From assembly GCA_022575985.1 (NCBI GenBank), contig JAKSXM010000142.1, positions 2,914,001 through 2,978,000 on the forward strand: a stretch of DNA of 64,000 bases, read 5' to 3'. Below the pieces are notes generated by a model, which searched no databases, was not told where the DNA came from, and saw only the letters and a list, made by a program, of their open reading frames with translations. How positions within the stretch are numbered: position 1 is the first letter of the stretch; each line of letters opens with the position of its first letter. A program made the translations under genes and the position numbers. The DNA comes from Anagrus nilaparvatae (lineage: Eukaryota; Arthropoda; Insecta; Hymenoptera; Mymaridae). Shown here piece after piece: positions 12,307-25,600 of this stretch.

Positions 12307-13677
12307 TACGCTACTTATTTTTTATCCTTAAAGTCCTTATAAAAAAAAATTTATTTCATATATTTTATTGTCAATTGCAATTATAAAATATTTTTTATCG
12401 TAAGATCGTTAAGCTTTTCAATTGATTTTAATTTATTTCTACATTTTCAAGAATTAAAATTAAGTCTGCTTATACCTTTTATCCTATTTGAATTTATACT
12501 TTTAGTATAATTAAAAATTGCTCCCCTTCATTTAAAAGAAAATTATCTGTCTATTTAAATTAATCTTTACTAATACAGAAACAAAGTAACCAAGTAAAAT
12601 AAAAAAAAGTAATCGTAAATTGCTCATATATATTACAAAATCAATAATTTTTTTTTCTTTTATTGTATAAAATTTCATTTATCCTACTTCCATTATTGTA
12701 ATTAATTAGTTTAATTAAATTTAATAATAATAAAAATGACCATTTTTCAAGATAATAAATTTGTTTCTGATATGAAATTTTTGTAGAAATAAGAAAAGTT
12801 TTTTACCTTTTTCTATTTTGAGTAATAAAGAAAAAGGAAAAACTAAATTAGCGTAATAATTTTAATAACCTTCACCTTATAAATTATCAAAAAATAAATT
12901 ATTATTATTATATGATATGAAGTCAGATAAGTGCTATCATTTCAAATTTATACACTTCAATGATTTTTAGTTTATTCTGAATATATATTCGAGTCCTTCT
13001 GATTTTTAAAGATTTGAATATCATAATATTTTACAAGGTAAAAATAGGATATCAATATTTTTAGTCTATAAATTTATTTAGTAATTTTGATATTAAAGTA
13101 AAAGAATATGTGTTTAAGAAAATTTTGTATACTCTCATTCATTACTACCGGCATTAATGTGCATAACAAAAACGAAATTTTACTAAATAAGCGAATTTTC
13201 AGATAATAATCACTCTAATATATCATACTTACACTAGTTCTTCACTAGTTCACTAGTTAATTCACTTTACATCAGAAATTCTCAATTATTATATACCCTT
13301 GTACAAATTTTGCTTTTTAACCCAAAATTATTCAATATTTTTAAATTATCATATTCTAATGTAATTATAAACAAACTCGTACTTATTATATCAATTTTCA
13401 ATATTGCAATCAAGTTTGTAATTATAGAACAGTGCATCGAATTTTCATTATATTTTTAAAGTTAATAGAAATATTACTTCTATATTTATATTTTATTTAC
13501 GTAATAGAAATGACTGTTTATATAAATATTTTAATTACATTCAAAATATGTATGAAGACCTTAATTTTATTTTTAATATTATTGTATTATTTTAAATGAA
13601 CAATATTATTTTTCTTTAAACGTGCTCAAATATTAAAAAAAAATACTAAATTTGCATATTTTACTTTTTTTAAATAG

Positions 13678-16600
13678 GTTTTCTCTCTTGGGATAAGGAT
13701 GCCTGTCATGTAGATCTTGAAAAAGAATTACAAACATTAGTATCACAAGCCCCTGAAGGAGAGGAAGCTAGAAATGGTAATTATTTATAATTATAATAAA
13801 AAAAATTAATTATCTTATATTAATTAATTAATATGTCTTTAGGAGAACGTTTAATACAATATGCTACAGAAAATCTTGTAACAGAAGTATTAATTCATCC
13901 CCAAAGTAACACATTATTGCAATGTATTCGAAATCTTCTCGCAAGTTTTACAAAGCACCGTCACATTATTCATGCTGGATATACATTCGGAGGAAATGGT
14001 TCTTGGATATTACAGGTAATAATATATAATTAATTTTATTGTATTTTATATGTTATTTATGATGTAATATGGTCTAGGATGGAACCTTCAGCTTAGCTGA
14101 TTTTCTGGATGCCTTTAGTGAACATGAGGTGCAACGTGTGTTACGAGCTTATGAAAATAGTGTTACTGTAGATATACATTGTGCGGGTGTTGGTGAATGG
14201 ACGTCTGCTCGACTTTCAAGGGAGCCTTGTACAAGGTTAGTTTATATTTTTAAATTTGATATGTATTGATATTTCAAAAAATAATATTTATTAGTGTAAT
14301 ATTATTATTTCCTACATTTGTTTTTATTATTATTATTTGTATTATTATTGTTACTACTAAAATTTCACAAAATTAAGTGCTTCTCATTTTTATTTATAGA
14401 GCATGCCGTGTCAGAGTGAATCCAGATGATGTTCTTACCGCTGGTGTACCAGCAGTAACTAGTTTTTCAAATTATATTGAACAATTTTTAATAGCTCAAA
14501 CATTAGACCAGTTGATGGAACCTTCAGATGTTGTTGGTAATATTCGATTTACGCATCCAACACTTTATGTCTTCCCTGGTGGTCAAGGTGATGCTGCATT
14601 ATTTGGTATTAATGGATTTAATATGTTAGTTGATGGCGGATTTGGAAGAAAAGCATGTTTTTGGGATTTTGCTAGACACCTTGATAGGTTAGATGCTGTT
14701 CTTATCACTAGAATTAACAATGGTAATATAGGCGGTATTTCAAGTGTATTGCAAAAAAAGAAAGAGATGCACGTATATCCACAAATTGGCCATTTTTTTT
14801 GTAATCTTGTTGTAAGTTGATACTAATAACTATTTGATATAAAATTAATTTTAAGATTTTAATGCTGTTTTTACTTTAGATTGTTAATTATTTCAGGAAA
14901 GAAGGCATGCCAATTCTCCTGATGGAGATAAGGATTTAGACCCTCTTATTTTAAATTTAATAGATATGGGCCAAGAAATGATGGTAAACCTTCGTCATAT
15001 TAATCTTCGGTCTCACCCATGTTATAGAGATCCTGAACCCATCAATCTGTATCATAAAGTTGGCCATGGTACATTAGATATGTATGTCCTTAGCCCCAGT
15101 AAAGATAGTCGTGAAGTGAGAGACTTTTTATCAAAATGGAATGTTTCGGATTCAAAGTTATTTGCCAGTTCACATAGAAAAGATTCAAATAGTTTAGTTT
15201 TTCCAATTCAAAATTTAGTTTCAATCTGTGCATTAATAGTGTGGCAACCAGCTAATCCTGAAGGTAAAATTACTCGAATACTCTTCCCTGGAAGTACACC
15301 GCAGCACAAAATATTTGAAGGTTTTGAAAGATTAAAACATTTAGAATTCTTAAAACGTTCAATATGCACAGCAAAAAATATATCACCTTCAGCATCTCTT
15401 GTAACACTTAAGGATAAGCCACCTATTTTTAAACCTAAATTAAGTTCAATAGAAAGAGAAACTAAACGACTTGCTGAAAGGGAAGTCCGTAAAGAAAAAC
15501 GTGATTTATCAGAAAATAAGGCTGTGAAACGAGAAACTAACGTTGAAGATATTATTGAAAAAGTGGCAACTGAAAAATCAACACCATCACCTTTGATGAA
15601 AACAGAATCAAAAGCACGTAAAGTAGTAGAAAATAAAAAAATTGAATCTGAAATAAAAGAAAGTAAAAAAATTGAAAAAGAATTAGAAGAAACAAAAAAA
15701 GAGCAGAAAAAAATTGAACAAACAAAACGAATAGAGGGAGAAATCAAAAAGACTGATGTTAAATCAGAAACAGAAAAGACTGTTAAAAAAATTGATAAAA
15801 AAGAGGTTGAAGAATCTAAAGCACAGAAGGTAGAACCTAAAAAAAATTATATAAAAGACGCTACAAAAGAAAAAACGAAATCTACCAAGACTGATTCAGT
15901 TACGAAATCAGCAAGTAAGCTTGTAGAAAAGAAACCAAAAATACAATCGGATAAAAAAGACGCAAAGTCACCAACAACACCAAAAAAAACATTAACAAGT
16001 TCTTCTATAAAATCAGAATCAATAAAAACTGTAAATAAAACTGTAGTTAAAAGCACTTCAAAAATTATGTCAAGTGCACCAGCAAAAAGTGCTAAAGAAG
16101 CCAATAATAGAATGGTTGTAGAACAAAAGAATAACGAAATTTCTTCTTCCGCTAAAGCTGGGAATTTAGCAGCTCCTGTAAAGGCTGCTATTAAACCAAA
16201 ATTATTAGAAAAAAAATCAATTAGTCGTAAAGCAAAGACAATAAGTCCAAGTAAAGCACGCCTTCCAATAAGCCCGGCTAAATCAGCGAGAAGTACACCA
16301 ACAGCATCTGTAAAATCTGAAAAAGACGCTGTTATTCGTAAAATTAAAGGTGGCACAACAGATTCTTCTGCAGTATCTACGCCATCTGGTGTGGAATCTG
16401 AATTGGTAATAAAATTATTAGATAAAAATTTGACTGAAAAGTCGGAAGACATGTCACTCGATTCTATAGAATGCAAAGTATTGGCTGATTTAAAAGAGGA
16501 ACGAGAGATTGTTGAAGAAATTGAAGCAGTTTTACAAAAAGCTGAAATGGTTGATAATGAAGAAATTATTGATAATAAAGTAGAAATAATTGATGAAGAA

Positions 16601-19600
16601 GTGAATGTAGACGTTGATGATATTTTAAAGAAATCATCGCGAAAGCAAAGTCAAGAGATAACTGAAGAAGAGGAATATTTAATTGTAGAAAAAGAAGAAA
16701 TATACACTGAAGATTCAATGCAAAGTGGAGATGCTGAGCACAAACATCATTTAGATGAAGTAGAATCAGAAAAAAATAAAATTTATACAGATGATGACAA
16801 AGAAAAAGATTTAACCGAAGAAAAAAAAGATGAAATTCCTGAAAAATTCATTGAAAAGTCAGAGAAATTAGATGAAGTTTTACCAATAGATACAGAACAA
16901 GATAAAATAACTGAAAAAGTTATTTCCTTCACAAATGAACAAAAAGTTGAACAATCCACAGATTTAGGAACTAAAGAAGGATCTAGCTTAAGTCCCGAAA
17001 AAATTGATTCTTTTGAAAAAAAGACTGCAGACATTGATGTAAAAAATGACGTTGATCAAAAGCAGTATCTTGTAGAAAAATTAGAAGAGTCCCAGGAAAG
17101 ATTTTCTATATTAGAATCCGGTGCAACTACAACAGCTCCTACATTACCAGAGGATGAACGTATACCATTAGATGATATAATTGAAGAAAAACATGTTATG
17201 GAGGACGTTAAAGAAAAAGATAAGAAAACTGAAGTCATACCTGATGTTGTTCATATTGTGCAAAAACCAGAGATAAAAGAATTTGATATACGTCCTATAG
17301 TTCATACAGTATCCAAAGATGTTGTTAAAACCCCAGACGAAGTAGCTGACTTACCAGTTCATGAAGAAGTTGATCCTAAGCTCTATGACATACAAATTGA
17401 AACGGAAAAAGAAAATAAAAATACAACAAAAGCAATTTCGGCAGACATCTACCATTTAGAGGAAGATAAAGAAGCAGCTGCTAGTCCTAATGCTAAAGAT
17501 AAAGGGGTTCGCAGCTTTTTTGGTAAAGTAGCAGATAAATTTGAAAAAGGAATTGACAAATTAACAAGGAGAGATTCTAAAGATAGTGACAAGAAAAAAA
17601 TAAGAAGAGATTCTAAAGAGGAAGATAAATCTGCAAAAGCCATTTCTCCGAAAGATCAACATCAAGAAGTGCAGTTTTCAGAATTAGATGCTGAGCAGGT
17701 ATTTTTAAAAGTTGGTAAAATTCAAAAAGAAGAAAAAGAAAAATTAGATGATAAAATTGAATTAACTAAAGAATTACTCCAGGAAGAAATTAAAGAAGCA
17801 GAAAATATCCATGAAGTGGCAGCTGAAAATATTGAAAATACTGCAGATATTGAGGAAATTATGGAAGAAGTTTCAAGTAAATTTAAAAATGTTAAAGATA
17901 GTTTAAAGAGTTCTTTAGAGAATGTAGCTGAAAAACTTGATGAAGAAGAAAAGCGTTTGCAAGATAGCCTAAAAAGCGATGTAAAAGAAACTTTGCTAGA
18001 AGTAACTGAGAAGCTTGAAGATATTAAAAAAGAGGTGGAAAATATTGATGTTAAAGAACCTGATAAAGTTAAGTTTATAATACCTAGCTGTGATGAGCTA
18101 GAGGAAGATGAAGGCGATTCAGTTGGGGTAGTTCGTGATTTTAAGGAAGCTATGCGAGATGTTGGTGAAGTGCTAGTAGGTACAGCTGGCATACACTTTG
18201 ATAAAGAAGATCAATTAAAAGATGAACAACCTGAAGCAAAAAAACATATGCCTGTTGTTGAAACTACCTCTGAATTAACTAAAGACGATGAAAAAGGTGA
18301 CCAAACAAAAATCGTAGAGGAACCTTGCGTAAAAATAACTAAAGACACTAAACTTGCTTCGTCTAATGATCAAAAATCAGATTTTGATAAAATAGAAGCT
18401 CAGATTTTATGTCAAGATTTACTCCAAGAAGATATTTGTGTTAAAACCGATTCTCAAATAAAGGCAGAAACAAGCGCTGAAATTAGACTTGATGTAATGG
18501 AATCTGGATTAGAAAAAATTTGCACTAAAACAGTTGCAGAAGTCCATCGTCAAGATATTAAATCAACTGCTGATGATAACAAGTTCATAGTTGAGTCAGA
18601 AATAAGCTTTGAAAAAAAACTATTGCCTGCGATGGCAGAGCTTGTAACTGTAACTCCAGGATCAACTCCAACCTCTCCAAAGTTAGAATCGTCTGTGTCT
18701 GGATCATCAGTAGAAGTTAAGGAGCCTTTGCTGAATGAGCCAAAACTTCAATTGAAAGATGAAGGTAAACCTAGCAGTTTTATTGATGAAGATAATATGG
18801 TAGATGGATTTGTAAAAATCTCTTCAAAGGAAGCTGTTGAATCATTTTTACACGTTGAAAAGTATGAGAAACAAGAAGATGAAAAAATTCAAGATGATTT
18901 TGAAGCAGTTGAACAAGAATACAAAGTTTCAGATATTCCTGATTTATCTAAAACCACAGCAACAACTAGTTCTCTGCATGAAAAACCCTTTTATGAAGAT
19001 TTAAAAGATACAGATGAAAAATTTGTAAAAGAAACGGTTGAAAATATTAATAAAGAATCTAATGAAAACGATAAAGTTCAAGAAATAAAAGTTGTTGCAG
19101 AAAAAAAGCCTATATTAGAAATAGATATTACTGATAAATCTGAAACAGAGGCTAAAGAAAAATATCTTGATGAAGAAAAGGAGAAGGTTAGTGAAGGAAT
19201 AAAACTGGGACAAAAGGAAGATGTAAGTATTTTTACCCAGACTAAAGAAGAAAAATTAGCAGATTCTGAAATTTCTCAGCTCCTAGATATTAAAGCAGTA
19301 GATATAAGTAGCAGTAGTAGAGATGAGTTAATTGTAATAAGTGAAAAGGAGAAAACTAAAGCAGTAGAAATAGATTTAACAGGAAACATTGTGAAGGAAA
19401 AAATCTCGAAACCAGAAATTGGAGATGCGAAAGATGAAACAATGTCTCAAAAATTTGAAATTGTGCCTGAAACAGATGAATCAGCCTTATCAGTACTTTC
19501 ACAAATTAAGAAAGAAAAATTAGATTCAAATAAATCCGAAGATAATATTTTACCACAAGAATCAGAAATTAAAGATTCTAGAAAATCAAGCATTGCTTCT

Positions 19601-22600
19601 TCAAATATAAAACATATGCAGTTAGATGATATAAATATGGGTTCCATGCAGCTAAATATTTCAGCAGAGGATCCACAAATTTTAGATAGTAAATTAATTG
19701 AAAAACTTGAAAATATTGAATCAAGATCAAGTATTACGAGCGATAAGTTTGAAATGGACTCTATTGACCATACAAAATCTCCAAGTATAATTAGTGATAA
19801 ATCTGACGAAAATGAATATCAGATTAGATCTAAATCAGCAAGTATAACGGGTGAGAAATCTGATTTTGATAAGTTACCAAAAAATATATTACTTGAATCG
19901 AAACCTGAAGAATCTGTTGAAGTAAAGTCAAAAGATTCTGATGAAAGTATAATACCTCATGAACCATCAAAATTTTCAGAAACAGCAGATGAAAAAAAAT
20001 GTATAGATGAAACATTAGATTCTCGTAAAGCATCTATAGCAAGTTCAAGTAGCTATGTAGGTGACTTAGAAAAATTAAAAGAAGATCGCAAAAGCTCAGT
20101 AGGAAGTATACACGAAGAAGAGAAAGAAATACTTACTTCTAGATCTCAAAGTTTAGTGGAAACTGCATATACACCACTTATAAGATCAAGGACTTCTAGA
20201 GTGTGCGACGATAAAACAAAAGATAAATTCAACGTTCACCAAGAAAAACAAGAAATTTTTGAAAACATAGCAACCCAAGAAATTTTAGAAGAAAAGGCTT
20301 TTACTTCAGATTCTGTTCAGAAAAGTGGCGATAAGAGAAAATCTTTATTGGAAGACGAGGACGAATTACTTCGAAACATGACAGATGATAAAGAAACATT
20401 AAGCAATTACATAATAGAAGAATACCTTAATAAACATAAAAAAATTGATTCTAAAATAGTTAATGATATTGCAGTTACCAGATCCGTTTCTAGATATTTT
20501 ACTATTGCTGTTATTGAAGAACTTTTAATTAATAGAAAACTACGGCGAGATTCATTTGTTGTAAATGATTTTTCAGATACGGAAGATTTAAGTCCAACGA
20601 AAAACATAGAAAGTGCTAAAGTATCAGAAGAAGTTTCTGTAGAAAGTTCCTTACAACGAGGAAGTATTATTGATAAAACTGAGCAAGACGAAACTGAAGA
20701 AAAGCAGTACAGGAAAAGTTCAACGGCTTCAACTGCTAAGGTGGATTTATTAGAACCTCAAAAGAATACCAGTTCAGCAATAGAAGAAACTTTTACTGTA
20801 AGCCATTCTGCAGACCAACCAGAGTCATATTTAAATGAACAAGTATTAATATCGGAAAGTAAAAGAGTTGAAGTAGAGACTATGATTCTTGACAAATATG
20901 TTAATACTGGCACAAAAATTAATGAAAGTATTTTGGAAAATTTAGTAACATTAAGTTTCTTACCAAGGCACATAATTCTTGAAATTATAGATGAAATTGT
21001 TTTTAAAAAAAGTACAAATCGTATGGCTGTAGCTGAAATTTCAATTTTCCCAGATTATGATATAGAGGATAATAAACTAGTTTCAGATAGTACAAAGGTT
21101 TCTCCAAAAGAAATAGAACACGAATCCCATGGAAACGTTCACGCTGTTTATGAAACCCCTTTTCATAAAGCGTTTGTTGGTGGAATGACAGAAATGAGAA
21201 CTACTCATATTACAACACTCTCAAATAAATCTACGCCTGACGAACAACCAGTGACTAGTGCCGATTTCACTACATTTATTTCAAGCTCATCTGATGTTAT
21301 TAGCAGCTCTTTTAAAACTCTAGAGGATACTAAAAATTTGGAAAGTATTAAATCAAGTGTGGAAAATGTAGCTACTTTTAAAAGTGAAACTTTAGAGAAA
21401 AATTTTGAATTGACGGAAAAATCGGAAAGTTTAAAAGAAGAAGGTATAAGTATAATTACATCAAAGAAATTTTCCGAATCAACAGAATCTGGAGAAACTT
21501 GCATAGAAAATATTGAAACAGACTTAAGCATAAAAAAAGATATTGACAATGAAAATGCAAACGAAATTATTGATAAAGTTATGGAAGCAAAAAAAGAGAG
21601 TATAAATGTAGATTCAAAAGAAGATAATTTGTTAACTTCAGTTGCAGCCCTTTCTGAACAACCGGATGTAGCTGGAAAATCAGAAGAATTATATGCCTCT
21701 GAACCCATAACCGGAGAAGCTAATCGCAAAGATTCTGTACAGATTGATCCAAATAGTTTACATGGGACAAGTATGTCAAAACAAACAATAGCTGTTGAGC
21801 AAGATAAAGAAACAGTTGAAATTGATCCGAGTAATAGCTCACACAGATCAAGTATAATTGAATCAGAAATTGTTGATGTAACATACAAAGATTCTATTAA
21901 AATTGATCCTAGCAGCATAAATAGATCAAGTATATCGGATTCAAAATCTGAAGATGATAAGCGAAAAGACTCGATAACTATTGACGATAAACTTGAAGAT
22001 ACTGTACGAATTGACCGAAAGAGCTTACGTAGGTCGAGTATTACAGATTCTACTGTTGGAACTGATAAACGTAAGGAATCTGTTCAAATCGACCCCAGTA
22101 GTGTGCACAGATCAAGTATATCAGAAGCAAAAAATATTGATGATGAACATAAAGGCTCTGATCTAATTGATTCAAGTACTTTACACAGATCCAGCATAGT
22201 TGAGACAGTAACAATCGAAGATAAACGTAAAGGCTCTATACAGATTGAACCAAACAGCTCACAGAGGTCGAGTATAACTGAAACAACTGCTAAAGCTGAT
22301 AAACGTAAAGAATCTGTTCAAATAGATCCAAGTAGTTTGCACAGATCAAGTATATCAGAGGCAGCAAGTGTTGATGACATTCATAAAGATTCCCACACCT
22401 TTGAATCAAGTACCAATGTAGTTGATACAACAACAATTGATGATAAACGTAAAGATTCAATGCAAATTGATCCAAGCAGTTTACATAGGTCGAGTATAAC
22501 TGAATCAACTGCTGCAACTGATAAACGTAAAGAATCTGTTCAAATCGATCCAAGTAGTTTGCATAGATCAAGTATATCAGAGACAACAAATATTGATGAC

Positions 22601-25600
22601 AGTCATAAAGATTCCCACCCCATTGAATCAAGAACCAGTGTAGTTGGTACAACAACGATTGATGATAAACGTAAAGACTCAGTACAAATTGATCCAAGCA
22701 GCTTACATAGGTCGAGTATAACTGAATCAACTATTGTATCTGAAAAACGTAAAGAATCGGTTCAAATCGATTCAAGTAGTTTGCACAGATCAAGTATATC
22801 AGAGGCAGCAAGTGTTGATGACATTCATAAAGATTCCCACACCTTTGAATCAAGTACCAATGTAGTTGATACAACAACAATTGATGATAAACGTAAAGAC
22901 TCAATGCAAATTGATCCAAGCAGTTTACATAGGTCGAGTATAACTGAATCAACTGCTGCAACTGATAAACGTAAAGAATCTGTTCAAATCGATCCAAGTA
23001 GTTTGCATAGATCAAGTATATCAGAGACAACAAGTGTGGATGACATCCACAAAGATTTCCACCCATTTGAATTAAGTACCAATGTAGTTGGTACAACAAC
23101 AATTGATATTGAACGTAAAGATTCAGCACAAATTGATCCAAGCAGCTTACATAGGTCGAGTATAACTGAATCAACTACTGTAGTTGATAAACGTAAAGAA
23201 TCGGTTCAAATCGATCCAATTAGTTTGCACAGATCAAGTATATCAGAGACAACAAGTGTTGATGACATTCATAAAGATTCCCACCCCTTTGAATCAAGTG
23301 CCAATGTAGTTGGTACAACAATAATTGTTGGTGAACGTAAAGACTCAATGCAAATTGATCCAAGCAGTTTACATAGGTCGAGTATAACTGAATCAACTGC
23401 TGTTACTGATAAACGTAAAGAATCTGTTCAAATCGATCCAAGTAGTTTGCATAGATCAAGTATATCAGAGACAACAAGTGTGGATGACATCCACAAAGAT
23501 TTCCACCCATTTGAATTAAGTACCAATGTAGTTGGTACAACAACAATTGATATTGAACGTAAAGATTCAGCACAAATTGATCCAAGTAGCTTACATAGGT
23601 CGAGTATAACTGAATCAACTACTGTAGTTGATAAACGTAAAGAATCGGTTCAAATCGATCCAAGTAGTTTGCACAGATCAAGTATATCAGAGACAACAAG
23701 TGTTGATGACATTCATAAAGATTCCCACCCCTTTGAATCAAGTGCCAATGTAGTTGGTACAACAATAATTGATGGTGAACGTAAAGACTCAGAACAGAAT
23801 GATCCAAGCAGCTTACATAGGTCGAGTATAACTGAATCAACTGCTGTTACTGATAAACGTAAAGAATCTGTTCAATTCGATTCAAGTAGTTTACACAGAT
23901 CAAGTATATCAGAGACAACAAGTGTGGATGACATCCACAAAGATTTCCACCCATTTGAATCAAGTACCAATGTAGTTGGTGCAACAACAATTGATATTGA
24001 ACGTAAAGATTCAGTACAAATCGATCCAAGCAGCCTACATAGGTCTAGTATAACTGAATCAACTTCTGTTACTGATAAACGTAAAGAATCTGTTCAAATC
24101 GATCCAAGTAGTTTGCACAGATCAAGTATATCAGAGACAACAAATGTTGATGACATCCATAAAGATTCCCACGCCTTTGAATCAAGTACCAGTGTAGTTG
24201 ATACAATAACAATTGATGATGAAGGTAAAGACTCAGAACAGAATGATCCAAGCAGCTTACATAGGTCGAGTATAACTGAATCAACTGCTGTTACTGATAA
24301 ACGTAAAGAATCTGTTCAAATCGATCCAAGTAGTTTACACAGATTAAGTATATCAGAGACAACAAGTGTTGATGACAGTCATAAAGATTCCCACCCCATT
24401 GAATCAAGAACCAGTGTAGTTGATACAACAACGATTGATGATAAACGTAAAGACTCAGTACAAATTGATCCAAGCAGCATACATAGGTCGAGTATAACTG
24501 AATCAACTGCTGCAACTGATAAACGTAAAGAATCTGTTCAATTCGATTCAAGTAGTTTGCACAGATCAAGTATAGTTGAATCGATAATGATCGATGACGA
24601 ACGTAAGGATGCTCTACAATTTGATACAAGCAATTTACAAAGGTCAAGTATCACGGAATCAACAGTTGTTGATGATAGACGCAAAGAATCTGTCGAATTT
24701 GATCCCAGTAGTTTGCATGGGAAAATTTTATCTGAATCAACAGCTGTCGCTGAAATGCGTAAAAAGTCTGTACATATTGAATCAAGTAGCCAAAATAAAT
24801 CAAGTATAACCGAGTCAGTAACAATAGATGATAAATCTAAAGAATTTGTTCAAACGGATTCAATTAACTTGCGCAGATCTAGTAAAGAACAAACCGATTT
24901 TACTAGTGAAAAAGGCTCTACTCAAACTGATTTGATTAATATACATCAATCTAGTTCATTAGAATCAACAAATATAGAACATATACTTAAAGAATCGGCA
25001 CAATTAGATTCAAGTACTTTGGATGAAATGATTAAATCTGAACCAATATCTGTTGATGATAAACGTAAAGATTCTGTTCAAATTGACCCAAGTAACTTGC
25101 ATGAAACCGGTACATCTGAGTCAATAATTCATGTTGATAAGCATAGAGACTCTGTTCATATTGAACCAAATATCTTGCACAGATCAAGTACAGCTGAATC
25201 AGCAAACGTTGATGCCAAGCGGAAAGATTCTGTTCAAATGGAATCAAGCAATTTTAACAAATCTAGTGTCCACGAACCACAAATTATTGATGATAAACGT
25301 AAGGGCTCTGCTCAATTTGGTTCCTCCTCAGAGGAACTTATGTCTGAAAAATTAAAAGTTTCTGGGGAAACCGATCAAAGCATACAAGAATCAAATGTAA
25401 CTAAAACAGAAAACATTGAATCTGAGCTTATGCATTCAACGCAATCAGAGGCAAGGAAAATTCACAGATCAAGTATAAGTAAGGAAACAATTATTGATGA
25501 TAAGCGTCGAGATTCTTTCAAAATCGATGAGAGTAGCTTACAAAGATCAAGTATACCCGAACCAACAACATCGGACATTGATTTAAAGACAGTAAGTGAA

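Larger units (their letters stand above)
2159..13677. other. Long AT-rich stretch without recognisable gene
   Basis: About 11.5 kb between the LRR gene and the first visible futsch exon. Short open frames here are low-complexity Lys/Asn/Phe/Ile strings without domain character, splice support or family resemblance. The futsch 5' exon(s), including the start codon, should lie here or further left, but I could not find one; the expected N-terminal MAP1 sequence ahead of FLSWDKD was not spotted by eye. The recognisable contents are the nested inverted-repeat elements at 5714-6034, four motif copies at 7782-8175, the hairpin at 9689-9730 and the CG-rich island at 12194-12306, listed separately. 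A slightly less AT-rich stretch at about 2600-3400 may be old transposon debris. Confidence 0.6.

Noticed and set aside
15208..20973. Minus-strand open frames rich in Ser and Phe opposite the long futsch exon
   Set aside because: Antisense of Lys/Glu/Asp-rich coding sequence gives Phe/Ser-rich frames without stops; no domain, no start context, no splicing.
22223..24598. CRISPR-like array of regularly spaced repeats
   Set aside because: The repeats are contiguous coding modules in one eukaryotic exon with no distinct spacers.
22290..24647. Series of minus-strand open frames rich in Leu, Tyr and Gln, repeated every 222 nt
   Set aside because: They are the reverse frame of the futsch repeat array; their period and their Tyr/Leu-rich pattern follow directly from the sense codons. 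No splice sites or independent features.
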